Source: Thermoplasmatota archaeon (GTDB lineage Archaea; Thermoplasmatota; JAQUQK01). Taken from it: 10,601 nt of DNA. Position numbers and translations under genes: made by a program. The stretch's first letter is position 1, and every line of letters begins with the position of its first letter. Of the stretch, positions 7,295-10,601 are shown piece after piece. The notes beneath the pieces were generated by a model. The model was not told the origin of the DNA. It ran no database searches and was given only the letters and a program-made list of their open reading frames with translations. The stretch is from assembly GCA_028716125.1 (NCBI GenBank), contig JAQUQK010000051.1, forward strand, positions 1-10,601, given 5' to 3'.

Positions 7295-7858
7295 ATGGGA
7301 ATCGTTGAAAAATCAAGGCTGAAGTCCCCGTGGATTCTCCACTATGACTGCTCTTCATGCAACGGATGCGACATTGAAATCCTTGCGTGCCTGACGCCCT
7401 ACTACGACATAGAGCGATTTGGCATACTCAGCAAAGGCAATCCAAAGCACTCGGACGTCCTGCTAGTGACAGGGGGCGTGAACCATCGCAACAAGACCGT
7501 CCTGAAGAACCTGTACGACCAGATGCCTGCTCCGAAAGTCGTAATCGCGATTGGGGCATGCGGCTCGACTGGCGGCATATTCCACAACTGCTACAACATC
7601 CTCGGCGGAGCTGACAAGATAGTTCCGGTTGACGTTTACGTTCCGGGATGCCCGCCGAGACCTGAAGCGATAATCGATGGGGTTGTTAAAGCGCTTGACA
7701 AGCTAAAGCATCTCCAGAACGGCACATGGAAAGAGCCGGAGACAGGGCCGATTGTGGTGGAAACTGCTGTTGGTGCTAAGCCTGCTCCTGCAGCCAAATA
7801 CGCAAATGCGGCGCCAGCGCCCACTTTAAACTCTCAGCCCACAAATAAGGAGGCATAA
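7295..7858 (+). CDS. echC: Energy-converting hydrogenase small subunit EchC (NuoB-like, [4Fe-4S])
   Basis: Small hydrogenase subunit of 187 residues holding the [4Fe-4S] cluster next to the NiFe centre. It passes electrons between the ferredoxin-like subunit and the active site on the cytoplasmic side. Cluster ligands are recognisable as Cys22 and Cys25 in CSSCNGCDIE, Cys89 in IGACGSTGG and Cys119 in VPGCPPRPE; extra cysteines are at 19, 32 and 99. The complex I type Cys-Cys pair is absent, as expected for a hydrogenase. The conserved fold ends near residue 148. The remaining 38 residues form an Ala/Pro-rich, probably disordered tail (9 Ala among residues 158-176). A strong site GGGAGG (7282-7287) sits 7 bases before the ATG, which follows the echB stop with no gap. 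Confidence 0.94.
   Translation: MGIVEKSRLKSPWILHYDCSSCNGCDIEILACLTPYYDIERFGILSKGNPKHSDVLLVTGGVNHRNKTVLKNLYDQMPAPKVVIAIGACGSTGGIFHNCYNILGGADKIVPVDVYVPGCPPRPEAIIDGVVKALDKLKHLQNGTWKEPETGPIVVETAVGAKPAPAAKYANAAPAPTLNSQPTNKEA
7847..7854 (+). promoter_or_regulatory. Strong Shine-Dalgarno site of echD
   Basis: AAGGAGGC contains the full GGAGG core, 7 bases before the echD ATG at 7861, inside the last codons of echC. It is the best site in the operon and fits high translation of an internal cistron. Confidence 0.7.
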
Positions 7859-7860
7859 GC

Positions 7861-8214
7861 ATGCAAAACGAAATCCAAGTAAACTCTGCAACCCTGATTG
7901 GAGAAACGTTGAAAATGCTTGAAGCGAAGATGCGCTTTGCAACCGCAACATGCCTTGACATTGGCGATCACTTTGAAATAATATACCACTTCGACAACGG
8001 CAATGAGATGAAGCACTTGCGCCTCTCGTTCAAGGATGGCGAGGAAGTGCCCTCGATTCGCGCGCTGTACGCATGTGCCAGATTTATCGAATCCGAGATA
8101 GTGGACCTTTTCGGAGTGAAAATCTCCGGAGTTTCTGCTGGACTGCTTCTTGGCAGCGATTCCCCGGTGGCGCCAATGCGCAAGTCCGCGCCTGCGAAAA
8201 GCGAGGTGAACTGA
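7861..8214 (+). CDS. echD: Energy-converting hydrogenase subunit EchD (short NuoC-like)
   Basis: Soluble subunit of 117 residues, a small relative of complex I 30 kDa subunit NuoC that helps dock the small and large subunits. The family signature is near the end of the conserved part: LRALY-like IRALYACARFIESEIVDLFGVKISG (residues 67-90, with Glu77, Glu79 and Asp82). The protein begins directly with the alpha/beta core and is much shorter than NuoC or HycE-type fusions, which is normal for EchD. The tail after residue 100 is rich in Pro, Ala, Lys and Ser and resembles the tail of EchC. It starts 2 bases after echC with GGAGG upstream, and its stop abuts the echE start (TGAATG). By itself the protein would be a weak call; the operon position makes it firm. 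Confidence 0.9.
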   Translation: MQNEIQVNSATLIGETLKMLEAKMRFATATCLDIGDHFEIIYHFDNGNEMKHLRLSFKDGEEVPSIRALYACARFIESEIVDLFGVKISGVSAGLLLGSDSPVAPMRKSAPAKSEVN

Positions 8215-9291
8215 ATGGTCAAGAGCACGATAACATTCGGGCCGCAGCACCCGGTTTTCCCTGAGCCGATACAATTCATACTGAAGGTAGTTGACGAGAA
8301 AGTTGTCCTTGCCGAGCCGCAGATTGGATACGTCCACCGCGGAATAGAGAAGGCGTTCGAGCTCAACGACCCGAAGGACAATATATTCCTGGCAGAGCGC
8401 ATCTGCGGAATCTGCCCTGCGCCGCACACCACAGCGTACGTCCGCGGAGTTGAAAGCCTGATGGGAATAGAGGCGCCGCCACGCGCAAAATACATCCGCA
8501 CGATAATGAACGAACTGAACAGGATTCACTCCCATATTTTGTGGGCGGGGCTTCTTGGCGACGCCATCGGATTTGAAAGCTATTTCATGCAGACCTGGAA
8601 CTACCGCGAAAAGGTGCTGGATGCGATCGAAAAGATATCCGGACACCGCGTTACGTATGCAATGAACGCAATCGGCGGAGTCCGAAGGGACATGACAAAT
8701 GAACAGCTCCGCGGCCTCGAAAAGACCATGGACTACGTCGAGTCTTCGCTTGAAAACATCGAGGACGTAATGAAGGACTACACAATCAAGAAGAGAACGC
8801 AGGGCATAGGCATCCTTACTGAAGAAGAAGCAAGAAGGGACGGTGCAGTCGGGCCAACGGCAAGGGCTTCCGGAATCTCGCAGGACTTGAGAACCAGCGG
8901 ATACGACGCATACGGCGATTTGAAATTCGAGCCCGTAGTGGTAAACAACTGCGACTCATACGGAAGATTTGCGGTGCGCTGGCAGGAGCTCAAGCAATCA
9001 ATAGACCTCATCCGCCAGTGCATAGTCAAGATGCCAAGCGGCGAAATACTCACGAAATCGAACAACCCGATGAACGGCGAAGCGATTTCAAGGGTAGAGG
9101 CGCCGCGCGGAGAACTGTTCTATTATATCAAGGGCAACGGAAGCAAGAAGCTCGAGAGAGTCAAGGTGCGCACACCGACTTTCGCAAACATCATTCCAAC
9201 CGTGACTATGCTTTCGAAGGGCTGCCAGGTGGCCGACGTCTCGGTCATAGTGCTGTCGATGGACCCCTGCATATCCTGCACGGAGAGGTGA
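8215..9291 (+). CDS. echE: Energy-converting hydrogenase large subunit EchE (NuoD-like, NiFe catalytic subunit)
   Basis: Catalytic subunit of 358 residues where H2 is made or split at the NiFe(CN)2CO centre. Both metal-binding pairs are intact: L1 as ERICGICPAPH with Cys64 and Cys67 (codons 8404 and 8413), and L2 as DPCISC with Cys352 and Cys355 (codons 9268 and 9277). Presence of all four cysteines separates it from NuoD and FpoD, which have lost them. N-terminal FGPQHPVF and VGYVHRGIEK-like IGYVHRGIEKAFE are typical. The protein stops three residues after the last Cys (TER), so there is no C-terminal peptide to be cut by a maturation protease. ATG 8215 abuts the echD stop and follows GAGGTGA (8203-8209) by 5 bases. 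It is a group 4 [NiFe] hydrogenase of Ech type. Confidence 0.95.
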   Translation: MVKSTITFGPQHPVFPEPIQFILKVVDEKVVLAEPQIGYVHRGIEKAFELNDPKDNIFLAERICGICPAPHTTAYVRGVESLMGIEAPPRAKYIRTIMNELNRIHSHILWAGLLGDAIGFESYFMQTWNYREKVLDAIEKISGHRVTYAMNAIGGVRRDMTNEQLRGLEKTMDYVESSLENIEDVMKDYTIKKRTQGIGILTEEEARRDGAVGPTARASGISQDLRTSGYDAYGDLKFEPVVVNNCDSYGRFAVRWQELKQSIDLIRQCIVKMPSGEILTKSNNPMNGEAISRVEAPRGELFYYIKGNGSKKLERVKVRTPTFANIIPTVTMLSKGCQVADVSVIVLSMDPCISCTER

Positions 9292-9295
9292 ATAA

Positions 9296-9664
9296 ATGCC
9301 CGGAATGCTCAAAATAATATTCGGAAACCTGTTCAAGAAGAGGGCAACGCGCCTTTATCCTTTCGAGAAGCGCGCTCCTTTCGAAAACGCCCGCGGAAGC
9401 ATGGATTTCGCGCACATGGAAAACTGCATATTCTGCAACCTTTGCGCAAAGAACTGCCCGCCAAAGGCGATAACTGTTGACAGGGCAAACAAGAGGAATG
9501 CGCTTGACCCACTCCGCTGCATACAGTGCGGAGTCTGCGCTGAGGCGTGCCCAAAGAAAGTCATAGAGATGCGCGGGCAATACAATGAGCCGTGCTACGC
9601 AAAGCGCACCCACGTGGCGGCGCAGGTCGTAAAGTGCGCGCAAACCCCGCCGGAACAGAAGTGA
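9296..9664 (+). CDS. echF: Energy-converting hydrogenase subunit EchF (NuoI-like 2x[4Fe-4S] ferredoxin-like)
   Basis: Polyferredoxin-like subunit of 122 residues, homologous to complex I NuoI, that takes electrons from reduced ferredoxin and hands them to EchC. Two complete cluster motifs are seen: CIFCNLCAKNCP (Cys44, 47, 50, 54) and CIQCGVCAEACP (Cys75, 78, 81, 85). The N-terminal 35 residues are basic and amphipathic (LKIIFGNLFKKRATRLYPF), as in NuoI/EchF, where this part lies against the membrane subunits. Two further cysteines (about 100 and 114) are outside the motifs. ATG 9296 is 4 bases after the echE stop; AGGTGA (9286-9291) overlapping that stop is its ribosome site. It is the last gene of the operon, followed by T-runs. 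Confidence 0.94.
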   Translation: MPGMLKIIFGNLFKKRATRLYPFEKRAPFENARGSMDFAHMENCIFCNLCAKNCPPKAITVDRANKRNALDPLRCIQCGVCAEACPKKVIEMRGQYNEPCYAKRTHVAAQVVKCAQTPPEQK

Positions 9665-9689
9665 TTTTTTCTTCCTATTTTTTGGTTTT
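9665..9689 (+). terminator. T-run terminator of the ech operon
   Basis: T6 at 9665-9670 directly follows the echF stop, then T6 at 9678-9683 and T4 at 9686-9689. This is a typical archaeal oligo-T terminator without a visible hairpin. It overlaps the last codons of queH on the other strand, which read the T-runs as Lys codons (KTKK). Confidence 0.6.
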
Positions 9690-10214
9690 AAACGCTTCCG
9701 CTTCGCTTAAGAAACAGCCGCAGTATTTCTGCCTATAAAGCCCGAGTTCCTTTGAAATCGCAATCCCTTCGCGCCAGCCGGAACGGAAGTCTTCATAGTA
9801 AAAAGGCACGCCGGCTTCCTTCGCTATGCGCTCTGCGGTCTCTCTTATCAAATCATGCTTCTGGTAAATTGAATAAAGAAGCGTAGTTGTAAAGGCATCA
9901 AACTTGTTTTCCTTGGCGTATTGCGCCACTTCGCGCAACCGAACGTCGTAGCACCCGGCGCATCTTGGCTCGCCCGAAAACGCCGATTTCGCCCATCGCT
10001 CAATTTCAACCGGAGAATATTCGCCGCGAAAAACCACAGGCGTTCCCTTCAATTCGGAATACTTGCGAAGCGGTTCCAGCCGGAGACCAAACTCTGCCGC
10101 AGGATGAATATTCGGATTGTAGAAAAATCCCGTTACTTCGTGCCCTTGCTCTTTCAGCCGCTTGTCAGTGAAGCAAAAACATGGGGCGCAGCAGACGTGG
10201 GCGAGGAGTTTCAT
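9675..10214 (-). CDS. queH: Epoxyqueuosine reductase QueH (DUF208)
   Basis: Cytoplasmic enzyme of 179 residues. QueH reduces epoxyqueuosine to queuosine at the wobble base of GUN tRNAs, using an Fe-S cluster and an added iron; it is unrelated to QueG, which does the same step. All signature parts are visible: HVCCAPC (Cys8, 9, 12), GFFYNPNIHP (29-38), EPRCAGCYDVRL (Cys85, 88), LLYSIYQKHD (112-121) and LYRQKYCGC (Cys165, 167). The length is that of the basic family without extra domains. ATG 10214 directly follows the stop of the RFC gene (TAAATG), so the two are probably co-transcribed; the ribosome site is weak. Ten bases separate its stop from that of echF. The family call is firm. The reaction in an archaeon is less certain, since most archaea make archaeosine and not queuosine. 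Confidence 0.9.
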   Translation of the reverse strand: MKLLAHVCCAPCFCFTDKRLKEQGHEVTGFFYNPNIHPAAEFGLRLEPLRKYSELKGTPVVFRGEYSPVEIERWAKSAFSGEPRCAGCYDVRLREVAQYAKENKFDAFTTTLLYSIYQKHDLIRETAERIAKEAGVPFYYEDFRSGWREGIAISKELGLYRQKYCGCFLSEAEAFKTKK

Positions 10215-10601
10215 TTAGCCCTTCAACCCTTTCCCGACAACGCACAGATGCGCCAGCAATGCCTCAAGCTGGATGCGCTCGTTTGAGCCTTCTACCATGC
10301 GGAATTCTATCTCGCCGATTTTGTCCACGAGTGCGACTTTTGCTATGTCTGGCACGCCGAGGTCGAATACCGCGGAGTGGATTTGCTTTATGACATCCTC
10401 GCCGGAAAGCCCGTAAGTGATGAGAAGGTTGTCAAGCACGGTTCTTGCTTCCAAAAATCCGCCCTTGAGCGCTTTTTCCATCAGTTCCTTGACTTCCTCA
10501 GGGCGCGCGGTTGCGGTTATCTTGTAAAGCGAGTCCGCATCGATATTCTTTGAAAGCGCAGTCGCAGTCTGAAGCGTGTTTGTTATCTTGCGAAGGTCGC
10601 C
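10215..10601 (-). CDS. rfcS: Replication factor C small subunit, C-terminal part (5' end outside window)
   Basis: Clamp-loader subunit that opens the PCNA ring and loads it on primed DNA. The last 128 codons are present; the frame is still open at 10601, so the ATPase domains with Walker motifs lie outside. The visible part starts in the lid domain with GDLRKITNTLQTA and continues into the C-terminal collar: LYKITATARPEEVKELM, YGLSGEDVIKQIH, KVALVDKIGEIEFRMVEGSN and ERIQLEALLAHL. These are characteristic of archaeal RfcS and clearly different from the large subunit, which has a long basic tail. The internal methionine codon at 10481 is not the start. It lies immediately upstream of queH on the same strand with no spacer. 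Confidence 0.94.
   Translation of the reverse strand, partial: GDLRKITNTLQTATALSKNIDADSLYKITATARPEEVKELMEKALKGGFLEARTVLDNLLITYGLSGEDVIKQIHSAVFDLGVPDIAKVALVDKIGEIEFRMVEGSNERIQLEALLAHLCVVGKGLKG

Noticed and set aside
7834..8646. Long open frame on the minus strand (270 codons) under echD and echE
   Set aside because: Its product has no recognisable fold or motif and is rich in Cys, His and Arg as antisense frames are; the + strand genes here have clear family motifs and ribosome sites.
4479..9664. Possibility that the six-gene operon is a complex I/Fpo-like dehydrogenase or an Mrp antiporter
   Set aside because: EchE keeps all four NiFe-binding cysteines and EchC has the hydrogenase-type Cys pattern; only one antiporter-like subunit is present, and NuoA, J, K and the M and N copies are absent.

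Overview
The window is archaeal chromosome. It carries the C-terminal part of an archaeal class I release factor (aRF1, with a zinc ribbon), the C-terminal part of a replication factor C small subunit, and A/T-rich TATA-type promoters about 30 bases upstream of first genes. Base composition is near even by eye. I cannot place the lineage more precisely from sequence alone.

Left part: the + strand aRF1 gene enters from outside the window and ends at 891. It converges with a three-gene minus-strand operon read from 4361 down to 921. That operon encodes a tandem-domain UspA-like protein, then two paralogous 12-TM-class permeases of the ArsB/NhaD (P-permease) family, the second joined to the first by a 4-base ATGA overlap. 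The paralogs keep the paired GG[NS]AT re-entrant motifs, but the upstream copy has Gly in place of an Asp that the downstream copy keeps.

Centre: a 117-base divergent promoter region (4362-4478) separates the Usp-transporter operon from a + strand six-gene operon, 4479-9664. Its gene order is echA-B-C-D-E-F: ion-translocating antiporter-like subunit, NuoH-like membrane anchor, NuoB-like small subunit, short NuoC-like subunit, NiFe large subunit, and 2x[4Fe-4S] ferredoxin-like subunit. Both NiFe-binding CxxC motifs are intact in EchE, so this is a group 4 energy-converting [NiFe] hydrogenase and not a complex I/Fpo relative that has lost hydrogenase activity. Family knowledge suggests it couples reduced ferredoxin and protons to H2, plus an ion gradient, or runs in reverse. 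The genes are tightly packed, with 0-4 base gaps or a 1-base overlap and clear Shine-Dalgarno sites inside the operon. No maturation (hyp) gene is in the window.

Right part: the hydrogenase operon ends in T-runs and converges with a minus-strand pair, the C-terminal 128 codons of an RFC small subunit followed without a gap by queH, an epoxyqueuosine reductase. queH is notable in an archaeon because queuosine is mainly a bacterial/eukaryotic tRNA modification.

An inferred functional reading is that the hydrogenase makes an ion gradient and the divergent transporter operon uses or adjusts it, with the Usp protein as a possible nucleotide- or stress-responsive partner. The gene neighbourhood suggests this but does not prove it. 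There is no tRNA, rRNA, CRISPR array or insertion sequence, and no gene-free stretch above 300 bases.
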